Shown: positions 11,046 to 20,588, counted from the stretch's first letter. The stretch: DNA of 64,000 nt from Salinivirgaceae bacterium (GCA_017557785.1 JAFYYA010000056.1:1-64000), one strand, 5' to 3'. Notes: generated by a model from the letters alone, not told the origin. Numbers and translations are program-made.

Positions 11046-13205
11046 TTATTCTTCCTCTTTGTGCTCGGCCTCGTAGGCTTTCAGCAATTTGTCCTGAACA
11101 TCGCTCGGCACTTGTGCGTACTCAGCGAATTTCATTGTGTAGGTTGCGCTACCCGATGTGAGTGAACTCAGCGAAGTTGAGTATTTGTTCAACTCGGCCA
11201 GCGGAACGCGTGCCTGCAGTTTCTCGTAACCCGACTCGCTGCTCATACCCATAATCATCGCGCGGCGGCCTTGCAAGTCGCTCATTACGTCGCCCATATA
11301 CTCTGATGGCACAAGAACCTCAACATCGTAAATCGGCTCCATAATCTTCGGACCGGCAGCCTTGAATGCTTGGCTGAAAGCGTTGCGTCCGGCCAGTTTG
11401 AACGAGATTTCGTTCGAGTCAACCGGGTGCATTTTACCATCGTAGATGCAGACGCGGATGTCGCGTGCGTAAGAGCCTGTCAGCGGGCCTTCTTCCATCT
11501 TCTCCATAATACCTTTTTGGATGGCCGGCATAAATCTTGCCTCGATGGCGCCACCTACAATACAGTTGCAGTAGATGAGTTTTCCGCCCCACGGCAGGCT
11601 GATTTCCTCAGTTCCACGAAGGCTGACTGACCAGTCTTTGCCATCGATTTTGTAAGTCGACGGTGCGGGCATTCCCTCGTAGTACGGCTCGATAATCATG
11701 TGCACCTCGCCAAACTGTCCGGCGCCACCTGATTGCTTCTTGTGGCGGTAGTCGGCCTGTGCGGCTTTGGTGATAGTCTCGCGGTACGGAATCTTCGGGT
11801 CGATGAACTGCACCTTCAGACCGTGCAGGTTCTCGAGTTGCCATTTCAGAGAGTTGATGTGGAATTCACCTTGACCGTAAACGATGGTCTGTTTCAACTC
11901 TTTAGAATATTCAACAACAATGCTCGGGTCTTCCTGTGACTTGCGAACGAGCAAATCGCCCAATTTCTCCTCTTCCGAAGCATCAACCGGTTTAATGGCT
12001 GTGCGGAAACGCGGGTCGGGCATTTGAGTTGCCGGATATGTCCAGTCTAAATCCTTGTCGTTCAGCGTATGATTGGTTTTCGTCTCTTTCAGTTTCACCA
12101 TTGCGCCAATATCGCCGGCCACCATTTCGGTGAGTTTCTCGCGGTTCTTGCCAGCAGGCGAGAAGAACTGCGACAGACGCTCTTTGGCATTCTTGTTGGT
12201 GTTCACAAGGTCCATACCCTCGGTGATTTTTCCTGACATTACCTTGAAGTAGAGAACCTCGCCAACGTGCTCCTCGACGGTTGTCTTGAAGATGAAGACT
12301 GAAGTCTTGCCGTTCGGGTCGCACTTAACCTCGTTGCCCTCAGAATTGACGGGTGCGGGCATTTCGGTCGGATTCGGGGCCACATTGCCCACAAACTCCA
12401 TCATACGGCGTATACCCATATCTTTCTTACCTGCAACGCAGAATACGGGGAACATTCCTCGGCTGATGATACCGGCGCGGATACCGGCGCGCATCTGATC
12501 CTCGTCGAGCGAGCCTTCCTCAAAGAATTTCTCCATCAGCGTGTCGTCGTTTTCGGCGGCGGCCTCAATCAGTTTGGCGTTCAGGTCTTTGGCCTTGTCC
12601 ATTTGGTCGGCAGGGATGTCGAGCACTTCCGGAACACCGCCTTCGGGTTTCCAGCGGTACATCTTCATCTTCAGCACGTCAATCATCTCGTTGTAGCCCG
12701 TGCCCGGATTGATTGGGTACTGTACAATGGCCACTTTGTTGCCGTAGAGAGCGTGCAGTTCCTCAATAGTCTTGTCGAAATTGGCCTTTTCGTGGTCCAA
12801 TTGGTTCACGGCAATCAGCATCGATGTGTTCAGACGGTTGCAGTGGCGCGATATTGTCTGCGTTCCCACTTCAACACCCTTCGAAGCGTTGATGACCATA
12901 ATGGCGGCATCAGTCACGGCGAGCGACGATATTACTCCGCCCACAAAGTCGTCCAATCCCGGGGTGTCAATGATATTCAACTTTTTGTTGTTGAACTCAA
13001 CGTGCAGAACTGTTGAATAAACTGAACGCCCTTGCTCGTGCTCGATGGCGTTGTAGTCCGACACTGTGTTTTGACTTTCGATGTCGCCTCGGCGTGATAT
13101 CACTCCGGCCTCAAACATCATTGCTTCGGCCAGAGTGGTTTTCCCGGATCCGGCCGCACCAATTAGCGAGAGATTCTTAATCTCGTTAGGTTGATACACT
13201 TTCAT
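11046..13205 (-). CDS. EF-G paralog (EF-G2 type) with degenerate GTPase centre
   Basis: A 719-residue translation factor with all EF-G domains: G domain (1-280), domain II, then domains III-V (IPYRETITKAAQADYRHKKQSGGAGQFGEV, MEPIYDVEVLVPSEYMGDVMSDLQGRR). The P-loop is GAAGSGKTT (16-24) and the base-recognition motif is NQLD. In switch II the canonical DTPGHVDF reads DTPGLDDF, so the His that activates the water for GTP hydrolysis is Leu84, and switch I also departs from the EF-G pattern. Bacteroides carry such a paralog (EF-G2), reported to support translation without GTP hydrolysis during carbon limitation; I infer this is the ortholog, not the housekeeping FusA. Monocistronic, with a palindrome 38 bp upstream. 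Confidence 0.88.
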   Translation of the reverse strand: MKVYQPNEIKNLSLIGAAGSGKTTLAEAMMFEAGVISRRGDIESQNTVSDYNAIEHEQGRSVYSTVLHVEFNNKKLNIIDTPGLDDFVGGVISSLAVTDAAIMVINASKGVEVGTQTISRHCNRLNTSMLIAVNQLDHEKANFDKTIEELHALYGNKVAIVQYPINPGTGYNEMIDVLKMKMYRWKPEGGVPEVLDIPADQMDKAKDLNAKLIEAAAENDDTLMEKFFEEGSLDEDQMRAGIRAGIISRGMFPVFCVAGKKDMGIRRMMEFVGNVAPNPTEMPAPVNSEGNEVKCDPNGKTSVFIFKTTVEEHVGEVLYFKVMSGKITEGMDLVNTNKNAKERLSQFFSPAGKNREKLTEMVAGDIGAMVKLKETKTNHTLNDKDLDWTYPATQMPDPRFRTAIKPVDASEEEKLGDLLVRKSQEDPSIVVEYSKELKQTIVYGQGEFHINSLKWQLENLHGLKVQFIDPKIPYRETITKAAQADYRHKKQSGGAGQFGEVHMIIEPYYEGMPAPSTYKIDGKDWSVSLRGTEEISLPWGGKLIYCNCIVGGAIEARFMPAIQKGIMEKMEEGPLTGSYARDIRVCIYDGKMHPVDSNEISFKLAGRNAFSQAFKAAGPKIMEPIYDVEVLVPSEYMGDVMSDLQGRRAMIMGMSSESGYEKLQARVPLAELNKYSTSLSSLTSGSATYTMKFAEYAQVPSDVQDKLLKAYEAEHKEEE

Positions 13206-13242
13206 AATAATAGTGGTATATAGTTTAAAAAAAGTACGTGGA

Positions 13243-13257
13243 TTCGTGTATCACGAA
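13243..13257. promoter_or_regulatory. Perfect inverted repeat upstream of the EF-G2 gene
   Basis: TTCGTG-TAT-CACGAA lies 38-52 bp before the EF-G2 start, the usual distance for a regulator site. No binding protein can be named from sequence. Confidence 0.35.
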
Positions 13258-13347
13258 CAAGGCTAAAGTTATAGCAATTTTTTTTGAATTCCGATAGGTT
13301 TTTCAGAGAAAAATACAGTCGGGCTGCGATTTTTTTGTGGGGTGCGG

Positions 13348-14301
13348 TCAAGCCGATGCAGTGCCGGCCATCTTCCACCCCAGCACAATATCTTGCACCT
13401 TGTCGGTGTACTCTTCAACCGTGCGGCATTTTTTGACGGTTTTCAGGGCGCGGTGCGCGTCGTCGAACATTGCCGACCAGTATTCCCAGTAGGTTGTCAT
13501 TTTTTGCAGAAAATGGCCGGCTCCCTGAAGGCGATCGAGTTGCCTTTCGGCGATGGTGCCCACAAAGTTCATCAATTGGTTACGGCGGTTGTAGCCGTTC
13601 AGCGTTTGACCTTTGATTTCGAGCGCCAAGAACGGGTTGCAGAGCAGTCCGCGGCCAATCATCAGGTGCGTTACGGTTGGATTTTTCTCAATCAGAAGGT
13701 GCGCTTGCTCCGCGGTGCGGGTGTCGCCGTTGTAAGCCACCGCGTGCGCCGATTTTGCAACAATATCGGGTAAAACTCCGCTGTCGGCCGCGCCATTATA
13801 CATTTGTTTTCCAATGCGCGGATGCACAATTATCTCTTTAATCGAGTGACGGTTGAGCACGTCAATCACCGGCCAAACCTCGTCGGCCGACACGTAGCCC
13901 AATCGCATCTTCACCGAAAGTGAGAGATGGCTCTGCGCCTCAAACTCGGCCAGAATCCGGTCGATGGTTTCGGGGTGGGGCAGCAGCCCGGCTCCCAACT
14001 GCCGTTTGGCAACCATTGGAAACGGGCAACCCAGATTCCAATTCAGTTCAGTGTAACCCATTGCTGCCACGGCATTGGCCACTTGCAGCATTTCGGTAGC
14101 GCTGTTGGCGAGCACCTGCGGCACAACTTGCAGGCCGTGGTTGTTCTCGGGCGCAATGTCGGCAAGGTGTTTTTTGCGGATTTCGCCGTTCTCAATCCTG
14201 ATAAAGGGTGCGTAATACACATCGATGCCGCCAATCTGATTGATTGCCGACCTGAAAATGGCTTCAGTATAGCCTTGCATCGGTGCCAATGATATTCGCA
14301 T
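13348..14301 (-). CDS. tRNA-dihydrouridine synthase family protein
   Basis: An FMN-dependent enzyme that reduces uridines in the tRNA D-loop. The family start is clear (MRISLAPMQGYTEAIFR) and the catalytic Cys is in LNWNLGCPFPMVAKRQLGAGLL (Cys92), with the substrate/FMN residues in SVKMRLGY, IIVHPRIGKQMYNGAADSG and MIGRGLLCNPFLA. At 317 residues it is the normal length. It is transcribed alone on the minus strand between EF-G2 and the ABC transporter. Which D-loop position it modifies (DusA, B or C type) cannot be decided here, so no symbol is given. Confidence 0.9.
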   Translation of the reverse strand: MRISLAPMQGYTEAIFRSAINQIGGIDVYYAPFIRIENGEIRKKHLADIAPENNHGLQVVPQVLANSATEMLQVANAVAAMGYTELNWNLGCPFPMVAKRQLGAGLLPHPETIDRILAEFEAQSHLSLSVKMRLGYVSADEVWPVIDVLNRHSIKEIIVHPRIGKQMYNGAADSGVLPDIVAKSAHAVAYNGDTRTAEQAHLLIEKNPTVTHLMIGRGLLCNPFLALEIKGQTLNGYNRRNQLMNFVGTIAERQLDRLQGAGHFLQKMTTYWEYWSAMFDDAHRALKTVKKCRTVEEYTDKVQDIVLGWKMAGTASA

Positions 14302-14330
14302 ACGACAAAAATATAATCTTCATTCACATA

Positions 14331-14366
14331 AAAAAACCGAACCTTCCATCGGAAAGTCCGGTTTTA
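14331..14366 (-). terminator. Intrinsic terminator of the ABC transporter gene
   Basis: On the minus strand AAAACCG (14365-14359) pairs with CGGTTTT (14339-14333), with an inner CTTTCC/GGAAGG stem and a following T run. It lies 20 bp after the transporter stop. Confidence 0.8.
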
Positions 14367-14385
14367 TTCCGTTGACAATCAAAAC

Positions 14386-17300
14386 TCAACGCCGTTTCGA
14401 GAGTTTCGTAATCAGCCAGCGCAGACCATCGAACACAAGCAGCACGTAGAGCGCACCGGCCATCAGCCACATAAAGAGAATGTTGAACCAGAACGTGTCA
14501 ATCTGCAGGCTGCCAATCTGCTTGAACGGCGCATAGAAGTGGGCGCGGCCGCAGTGGCTGTCAGGCTCTTTGTAGATGGGATCCGACACTTGGATGAAGT
14601 AGTCGCCCATATCGTGAATTTTCTCAATATCAACACGGTTCAGCACAAAGTTCGACAATGCCTCGTTGGTGTAGTTCTTCTTCAACTCAACAAGAGCCTT
14701 GTTGCCGCCCAACTCTTCGGCCAGGTTGCTGATTTCGCGGTCCAGAACCGAAATGGCCTTGTTCTGCTTCTGCTGATAGAGTTTGGCCGTCTTATCAAGG
14801 AACGATGTCAGGCTTTCCTGCACGTCGTCGTTGTATTTGTCGGGTGTGAGCAGGTCAACGTCATCAAACTGCTGTTTTGGTGTGCGGTCGTTGATTTTTG
14901 TCACTTCGGTATGCAGAAGACCAATAATCTGATTGCGGGTAGCCTCATCGGCCGAAGCCAGTTTGGCAATCTTGTTGTTGAGAGCCGGAACCAGGTACGA
15001 GCCTATGTATGCGGCCTCGCTCTTCTTCTGCTCAATCAGGAAGAAGTTCTTCATATACTCATTGTCGCGGTACTGCTTCACGGCCATTGCCTCGTAGGCC
15101 CAGCGCGATGGCATCAGGTCGCCAATCACGGGCACCACCTCGTATGAACTGATGGCCTTGTTCAGTTTGTCGAATTTCACCATTGTTCCGCTGAAAAGCA
15201 ACTGCGGTACAATCAGGAACGGAATCAGGATGTAGATGGTGACAACCGAATCGAGCGCGGCCGAGATGTTCAGGCCAATCATATTCGAGACGCACGATGC
15301 GGTGAACAGAATCAGCCAGTGAGCCAGCGTCATACCGTGGATTTCCATTATGGTGTTGCCGATGAGCACGAACGAGAGTGTCTGAATGGCCGAAATGACA
15401 AACAGAACGGCAATCTTGCTGTTCAGATAACTGACGTGGCTCAAGTTCAGGAACGATTCGCGTTTCAAAAGTTGCCTGTCGCGGATAATCTCTTCGGCAC
15501 TCACGGTCAAGCCGATGAAGATTGAAACCACAACGCCCATAAACAAGTAGATAGGCAGGTTCTCGTTGCCGCTGAAGACAAAGATGTTCGGGTTTGCACC
15601 CTCGCCGGCGATGTACTTGGTGAAGTAGGCCAGAATGAGTGCCAGCACCGGTGCCTCAAGGAAGTTGATGAGCATATATTGGCGGTTGGCTAACTTCGAC
15701 AGGATGTTGCGCTCGCAGAAGATGCGGAACTGCTTGAACATTCCCGGAATGCTGAAGTTGTTCTTCGGCAAATCCTGCTTTTCGGTGTCGAATTTTATCT
15801 TCGATTTCGAGTGCTCCTCGTACATTTTTGCCCACTCCTCAGGTGTTGTCTTGCGCTTGTGGGTGGTGCGGCCGTACTCGTCAACCACCTTCGACTCCAG
15901 AATCTGAAGCACCTGCTCGGGATTGATGTTGCCACAATGGTAACACTCACTTTCAGTGGCATTTACGTGGTTACTCATTGTCTTGAAGTAAACCACCGAG
16001 TCAACCGGGTTGCCGTAGTAAACAAGGTAGCCGCCCTTGTCCATAATCAGCAGTTTGTCGAACATCTTGAAGATGACCGACGACGGTTGGTGGATGTTGA
16101 CAATCACCAATTTACCTTTCAGCGTCTGCTCCTTCAGAAGGTCCATCACCATTTCCGAGTCCATCGACGAAAGTCCCGAAGTCGGCTCGTCGACAAACAT
16201 CACAAGCGGCTCGCGGATAAGTTCCAAGGCGATGTTCAGACGCTTGCGCTGACCACCACTGATGGTCTTGTTCAGCGGGTTGCCCACCACCAGGTCAGCG
16301 GTGGCTTTCAGGTCAAGGTCTTCCAAAACCTTGTTCACGGCCTCGTTAATCTGCTCCTCGGTGTATTCGCTGAAGCAGAGTTTTGCACTATAGTAAAGGT
16401 TCTGATATACAGTAAGTTCTTCAATCAAAAGGTCATCTTGCGGCACAAAACCGATAACGCCGTTCAGCATCTCTTTTTCGGTGTAGATGTTGTAGCCGTT
16501 AATGAGAATCTCGCCGCTCTGCGGTTGCAGATTGCCGTTGAGCACGTTGAGCAATGTTGATTTTCCAACGCCTGAGCCGCCCATAATGCCGATGAGTTCG
16601 CCGCCCTGCTCGCAGAAGTTGAAGTTGTGCAGACCGTTCTTGCTGCCTTTGAATCTGAACTCAACATCTTTGGCAGTGAACACCACCTTCTCGGCGTTCA
16701 TCGCATTGATGAACTTCGACACAATGTCGCTGTAGTAGATTGAGCCGATGCGCGGGCTGCGGATGGCCGAGCCCTTAGGCAGAACGTATGTGCGGTTGAG
16801 CATAATGCTGTGTCCGTTCAGGTAAAGGTCGGTTTCGCCCACGTAGCGGAACGCGTAAGCATTGATCGAAGGCAGGAACAAAATCAGAATGCGACCGTCC
16901 AACTCTTTGAACTTCATATGTTTGAATTCTGCAAACGGTGCTTCGTTGTTCTTGTCAAGAATAAGAGCGTTCTCTTTATGCGGAATTTCCTCAATCTTCG
17001 GATTGAGCGTGAAGGCGTAGCAGTTGTAGTATTCGTCCTCAGGGATATTGAAGATGTCCGACACGGTTTTCACAAATTCGATTTCCTGCTCGGTGATTTC
17101 CTCGCCGAAACTGATGAACTCAAGCAATTGCAGCAGCACCAGCAGTTTTTGGTCCTGTTTCAACTCGCCGTTGATCTGCTCGCAGATACGCAGCACCTTA
17201 ACAGAGTTGAGCGATGTGCGCTTACGAGTCTGCTGAGCGTCGTCCTTCTTGACGCCGCCGCCGCGTTCCTCAACGTATTTGTCGAACAATTGCAGATACT

Positions 17301-17439
17301 CAGTCACCTGTTCCGAACTGAGCATCATCTTCAGGTAAGACTCAACAATAGAGCGCGATTTCTCGTTCACTCCCTCTTTGTTAGCAGTGGCAATGATGGC
17401 AAACAATTGCATCAAAGCCTTCAAAATGGATTCACTCAT
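14386..17439 (-). CDS. ABC transporter, fused ATPase-permease with N-terminal extension
   Basis: A 1017-residue half-transporter with ABCG-like order (ATPase before membrane domain). Residues 1-150 are helical and resemble a TerB-type domain; residues 180-240 look like a small FHA-like beta domain (YLNGHSIMLNRTYVLPKGSAIRSPRIG). The ATPase has Walker A GGSGVGKS (287-294), signature ISGGQRKR (393-400) and Walker B MFVDEPTSGLSSMDS. Helices between about 590 and 800 form an ABC-2 permease; a soluble insert of about 150 residues and a last helix follow. It lies directly downstream of the pigment cluster in the same direction, but has a 107-bp gap and its own terminator, so export of the cluster product is only a possibility. 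Confidence 0.87.
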   Translation of the reverse strand: MSESILKALMQLFAIIATANKEGVNEKSRSIVESYLKMMLSSEQVTEYLQLFDKYVEERGGGVKKDDAQQTRKRTSLNSVKVLRICEQINGELKQDQKLLVLLQLLEFISFGEEITEQEIEFVKTVSDIFNIPEDEYYNCYAFTLNPKIEEIPHKENALILDKNNEAPFAEFKHMKFKELDGRILILFLPSINAYAFRYVGETDLYLNGHSIMLNRTYVLPKGSAIRSPRIGSIYYSDIVSKFINAMNAEKVVFTAKDVEFRFKGSKNGLHNFNFCEQGGELIGIMGGSGVGKSTLLNVLNGNLQPQSGEILINGYNIYTEKEMLNGVIGFVPQDDLLIEELTVYQNLYYSAKLCFSEYTEEQINEAVNKVLEDLDLKATADLVVGNPLNKTISGGQRKRLNIALELIREPLVMFVDEPTSGLSSMDSEMVMDLLKEQTLKGKLVIVNIHQPSSVIFKMFDKLLIMDKGGYLVYYGNPVDSVVYFKTMSNHVNATESECYHCGNINPEQVLQILESKVVDEYGRTTHKRKTTPEEWAKMYEEHSKSKIKFDTEKQDLPKNNFSIPGMFKQFRIFCERNILSKLANRQYMLINFLEAPVLALILAYFTKYIAGEGANPNIFVFSGNENLPIYLFMGVVVSIFIGLTVSAEEIIRDRQLLKRESFLNLSHVSYLNSKIAVLFVISAIQTLSFVLIGNTIMEIHGMTLAHWLILFTASCVSNMIGLNISAALDSVVTIYILIPFLIVPQLLFSGTMVKFDKLNKAISSYEVVPVIGDLMPSRWAYEAMAVKQYRDNEYMKNFFLIEQKKSEAAYIGSYLVPALNNKIAKLASADEATRNQIIGLLHTEVTKINDRTPKQQFDDVDLLTPDKYNDDVQESLTSFLDKTAKLYQQKQNKAISVLDREISNLAEELGGNKALVELKKNYTNEALSNFVLNRVDIEKIHDMGDYFIQVSDPIYKEPDSHCGRAHFYAPFKQIGSLQIDTFWFNILFMWLMAGALYVLLVFDGLRWLITKLSKRR

Positions 17440-17546
17440 AGAATAAGCCTAATAAACATTGTAAAAAAACAAAAAAAATCGATTGGCGCAAAATAAAATG
17501 CAGCGGGTCTGACTGGTGTTTTTATTGATGTTTGTGGGCTTAGAGC

Positions 17547-18212
17547 CTATGCTTGGAAGCAATTGCCAATCTCATACCCCTTCTCCTTCACCGCCTCAAT
17601 CACCATTTGCAGCCGTTCGGCGCTTTGGGGAAGGCGGTCGTGAAGAAGGATGATGGCGCCAGGGCGCAGTTGGCGGCTGATGCGGCGCGCTATTTTGGCG
17701 TTGTTGGCACCGTTGGTGTCATAGGTGCGGATTGTCCAGCCTATGGTTTTGAGATTCAGGCGTTTGACGGCCTTGCCGATGGTTGGGTTTGTAACGCCAA
17801 ATGGTGGACGGAAGAGCGTTGGCGCCGTGCCTGTTGCCTGCTCTATGGCCTGTTGGCATTGGCGGATGTCGGCAAGCATACGGTTGCGGCTGAAAAGCGG
17901 AAAACTGTTTGCGTGGCTAAAACTGTGGATTCCAATCTGATGACCTTCGTCAGCCATACGCTTGAGCAGTGCCTCGTTGTCAGCAATGCGGCTGCCGATG
18001 CAGAAGAACGTGGCCGTGGCGTTGTTGCGCTTCAGCACGTCGAGCACTTGGGGTGTCTGCTCTGCGTCGGGGCCGTCGTCAAATGTCAGATAGACAACAT
18101 TTTCGGTAGTCTTGACGCGGCACAAGGCACGCACATACACCTGCGATTTTATGCTGTACGAAGCGTAAAACAAGAACGCCAGAATGGCGGCGATGGCAAG
18201 TGCGATAATCAT
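17547..18212 (-). CDS. Polysaccharide deacetylase (NodB domain), membrane-anchored
   Basis: A 221-residue NodB-type metal-dependent deacetylase. An N-terminal helix (MIIALAIAAILAFLFYASYS) anchors it with the enzyme outside the cytoplasm. Catalytic motifs are complete: TFDDGPD (Asp45/Asp46), HSFSH (His96, His100), RPPFG and the C-terminal ILLHD. It is the last gene of the minus-strand ketosynthase cluster, separated from it by a 200-bp array of word repeats. Deacetylases of this family occur in Bacteroidota aryl-polyene/flexirubin clusters, which is why I group it there; its substrate is not known. Confidence 0.88.
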   Translation of the reverse strand: MIIALAIAAILAFLFYASYSIKSQVYVRALCRVKTTENVVYLTFDDGPDAEQTPQVLDVLKRNNATATFFCIGSRIADNEALLKRMADEGHQIGIHSFSHANSFPLFSRNRMLADIRQCQQAIEQATGTAPTLFRPPFGVTNPTIGKAVKRLNLKTIGWTIRTYDTNGANNAKIARRISRQLRPGAIILLHDRLPQSAERLQMVIEAVKEKGYEIGNCFQA

Positions 18213-18216
18213 TGTT

Positions 18217-18418
18217 TTATTGGTGAATCGGTGAACTGTTTAATCGGTGAATTGTTTAAAGTTTAGAAGTTTAATATGTTAAAAACGTTACCAACACCTA
18301 ACACCCAATACCCAACACCTAATTTCATTGTTAATTATTCATTGTTAATTGTTTACGTTTTCCACCTAATACCCAACACCAAAAACCCTAACTACTAATT
18401 CCTAAATCCTAACTACTA
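18217..18418. repeat. Composite array of four intergenic word families
   Basis: About 200 bp consist of short phrases and nothing else: gtgaatcggtgaactg and ttaatcggtgaattg (18220-18255); gtttagaagttta (18260-18273); caacacctaacacccaatac (18292-18311) and again cacctaatacccaacacc (18363-18380); attgttaattattcattgtt (18327-18346); and ccctaactactaattcctaa (18386-18405). The last phrase runs into the stop codon of the ketosynthase-like gene. All families recur elsewhere in the window. Confidence 0.8.
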
Positions 18419-19321
18419 CCCCCTACCTAACAAAATCAGCGAATGGCTTATATGTTGGTAATCGCTTATTATCAGTGTGTTATAGGCTGTAGAGTTGTTT
18501 ATTGCAAAATCCAAAGCCCGTGCCGATAGTGTCGGGTAGTCGCATGTTTTGAACTGTAATGGCTCGTTTTTCAGCGGCAATTGGTTGGCAATGTTGTCAG
18601 CGGTTGCGGCGTTGCAGTTGGCCACAATGCATAAATCGTCTGCACTTATACCGTTACGTTTTACCATTTCGGTAATCCATTCAACTGTTTCATCATCGGA
18701 CATACTGCCAGTGCGAGTGTCAATGTCGAGTACGGCCGGTTGGCCGTTGCCTGAAGTGGCGGCATTCAGAACGAAGAAGTTGGCGCCTTCGCCCAACTCA
18801 TATTCGCGCGTCATTCCAAGGCGGTGCTGAATGTCGGCCGACGAAGTGGTAATCTCGTCAATCGCGCCAAGCAGAACATTCTTTTTGCCCTCGTTCACCT
18901 GCATTGCGGCGTCAATCAGCGCACTCTCGAAACTCAATCCGCGGTGGGCGTAAGTAACATTGTATGAGTGAATTCCGCGCAACAGTGCAATCTGTCCGCC
19001 AATGGTGTTGAAGGTGGACTGAATGAACGGCGTGGGGTTCAGAAGCCGCTCGCTGTTGGCCACAATCGACTCGATAAACTTTTCAGTATCAGCCAGACAG
19101 CCGAATCCAGTGGCCGTGATAATGGCGTCGATGCTTTCGGGTGCCAGTCCTTCAATGCACTTCAAACCGCAGGCCACGCCCATTTTCACAATTCGGCTCA
19201 TACGGCGGCGCAGTGCGGGATCGGCAATAATTTCCTTGTAATCGAGCACAGCCTCAACGCCGTCCATAACGAGTTGGTCGTTAGCAATTTGGCAGGTTCG
19301 TGTGATGTAGACAGGTTTCAT
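18416..19321 (-). CDS. Ketosynthase-like protein without active-site Cys (chain-length-factor type)
   Basis: A 301-residue thiolase-fold protein resembling the short beta-ketoacyl-synthase-like family seen in aryl-polyene clusters. Where condensing enzymes have the nucleophile motif (TACSSG), this one reads YAHRGLSFESAL, and the two catalytic His motifs are missing, so it cannot condense by itself. An acyl chain-length-factor or scaffold role, paired with the active ketosynthase encoded upstream (19404-20588), is the likeliest reading. The start at 19321 sits directly after a copy of the 125-bp repeat, which thus forms the 5' leader; the 3' end runs into the word array. Confidence 0.75.
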   Translation of the reverse strand: MKPVYITRTCQIANDQLVMDGVEAVLDYKEIIADPALRRRMSRIVKMGVACGLKCIEGLAPESIDAIITATGFGCLADTEKFIESIVANSERLLNPTPFIQSTFNTIGGQIALLRGIHSYNVTYAHRGLSFESALIDAAMQVNEGKKNVLLGAIDEITTSSADIQHRLGMTREYELGEGANFFVLNAATSGNGQPAVLDIDTRTGSMSDDETVEWITEMVKRNGISADDLCIVANCNAATADNIANQLPLKNEPLQFKTCDYPTLSARALDFAINNSTAYNTLIISDYQHISHSLILLGRG

Positions 19322-19329
19322 TTTGCTTC

Positions 19330-19397
19330 TGCGTTTTCCATCAGCGCTTGCGCTGCTTTGTATTTAATTGTTTTTCAGTGTTATTCGTGGTTAAAAT
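19330..19397 (-). repeat. 125-bp family repeat, degenerate partial copy 1
   Basis: The minus strand reads TTAACCACGAATAACACTGA and then the hairpin AGCGCAAGCGCT. The same order of elements (ACCACGGAAA words, then GGCGC-n2-GCGCC) is found at 20912-21036 and 21062-21186. It fills the 82-bp gap between two ketosynthase-type genes. Confidence 0.65.
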
Positions 19398-19403
19398 TTT
19401 GTG

Positions 19404-20588
19404 TCAGTCGGCCCGTGAAAACACCAGCGACGTATCGTTTCCGCCGAACCCGAAGGCGTTCGACAGCACGTTGCGCACGCGGCGTCCTTCGGCAAATTCG
19501 GTTTCAGGCGCAAGCCCGATGGCCTCGTCAGCCGACTTAAAGTTAAGGTTCGGATAAACGTATCCATTTTTCACTGACAGAGCCGAATATACAGCCTCAA
19601 TGCCTTCCGATGCGCCCAGCGTGTGACCGATGAATGCCTTGACCGAACTGAACGGCGGCACGCGGTCGCCGAAAATGCGGCGTATGGCTGTGGCTTCCGA
19701 AAGGTCGTTGTTGGGTGTGGCAGTGCCGTGAACGTTGATATAATCAATATCAGACGGTTGCAGACCCGCCACCGCCATTGCTGCGCTCATTGAGCCGAAA
19801 GCACCATTGCCTTCGGGCGAGCAGCCCGTCTGGTGGTAGGCGTCGTTGGCGTTGGCATAACCTGTTAGCAGACAGTAAGGTGTGTGTGTGGCGTCCTCCG
19901 CGCGTTGCATAACAATGTAGCCTGCGCCCTCGCCAAGGTTGAGCCCTGCGCGAGTAGCGTCGAACGGGCGGCAGTGGTCTTTGTCGAGAATCATTAGCGA
20001 GCCGAATCCGTTCAGCGTGAACTTGCAGAGCGCGTCGGTGCCGCCAGCCACAACAGCGTCAAGCATATTGTGCTGTAGCATTCTCGCGCCAAGCATAATG
20101 GCGTTGCCCGCCGACGAGCAGGCCGTGCTGATGGTGGTTACAAAACCGCTGATTCCCAGTTGGTTGGCTATAAACTCGGTGCTTGCGCCGCAGTCGTGCT
20201 GACTCACCATTCGCAAGCGTCCGCGGTTGTGGTCGGTGCGGAAATCGTTGTAAAACACCTCGCTCAAATCCATTCCGCCCACCGATGTCGACGAGATGAA
20301 GCCCACACGCTTTTTGCTGACGTCGATGCCAGCGTCGGCCACAGCCTCACGCGCGGCCATAAGCCCCAGCAGAACGGTGCGCGAATAGGTGCGTTCTGCG
20401 TTGAGATTCAGACGTTTGGCAAGTTCAGCGTTCGTCGCTTTCACTTCCGATACGGGCACGTCGAGCGTGGTTTGGAAAAACCGTGGTTTCCCCATTCCGT
20501 GCCGCCCCGTGCGCAACGACTCAATGTTTTCACTCACACCAAAGCCGATGCCCGACACCGCGCCGAGCCCCGTAACCGCAATCCGCAT
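19404..20588 (-). CDS. Beta-ketoacyl-ACP synthase
   Basis: A 394-residue FabF-like condensing enzyme with the full Cys-His-His triad: STACSSAG (Cys157), NVHGTATPNND (His287) and FIGHTLGAS (His322). It elongates a carrier-bound acyl chain by a malonyl-derived unit. It follows the carrier-protein gene without a gap (ACP stop 20589, start 20588) and precedes the Cys-less partner, the arrangement expected for a KS plus chain-length-factor pair in an aryl-polyene-type system. Length and motifs are normal. Confidence 0.93.
   Translation of the reverse strand: MRIAVTGLGAVSGIGFGVSENIESLRTGRHGMGKPRFFQTTLDVPVSEVKATNAELAKRLNLNAERTYSRTVLLGLMAAREAVADAGIDVSKKRVGFISSTSVGGMDLSEVFYNDFRTDHNRGRLRMVSQHDCGASTEFIANQLGISGFVTTISTACSSAGNAIMLGARMLQHNMLDAVVAGGTDALCKFTLNGFGSLMILDKDHCRPFDATRAGLNLGEGAGYIVMQRAEDATHTPYCLLTGYANANDAYHQTGCSPEGNGAFGSMSAAMAVAGLQPSDIDYINVHGTATPNNDLSEATAIRRIFGDRVPPFSSVKAFIGHTLGASEGIEAVYSALSVKNGYVYPNLNFKSADEAIGLAPETEFAEGRRVRNVLSNAFGFGGNDTSLVFSRAD

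Noticed and set aside
18217-18418. CRISPR or riboswitch in the long ketosynthase-deacetylase spacer
   Set aside because: The stretch is made of scrambled short phrases shared with other spacers; no constant repeat-spacer pattern and no riboswitch core was seen.
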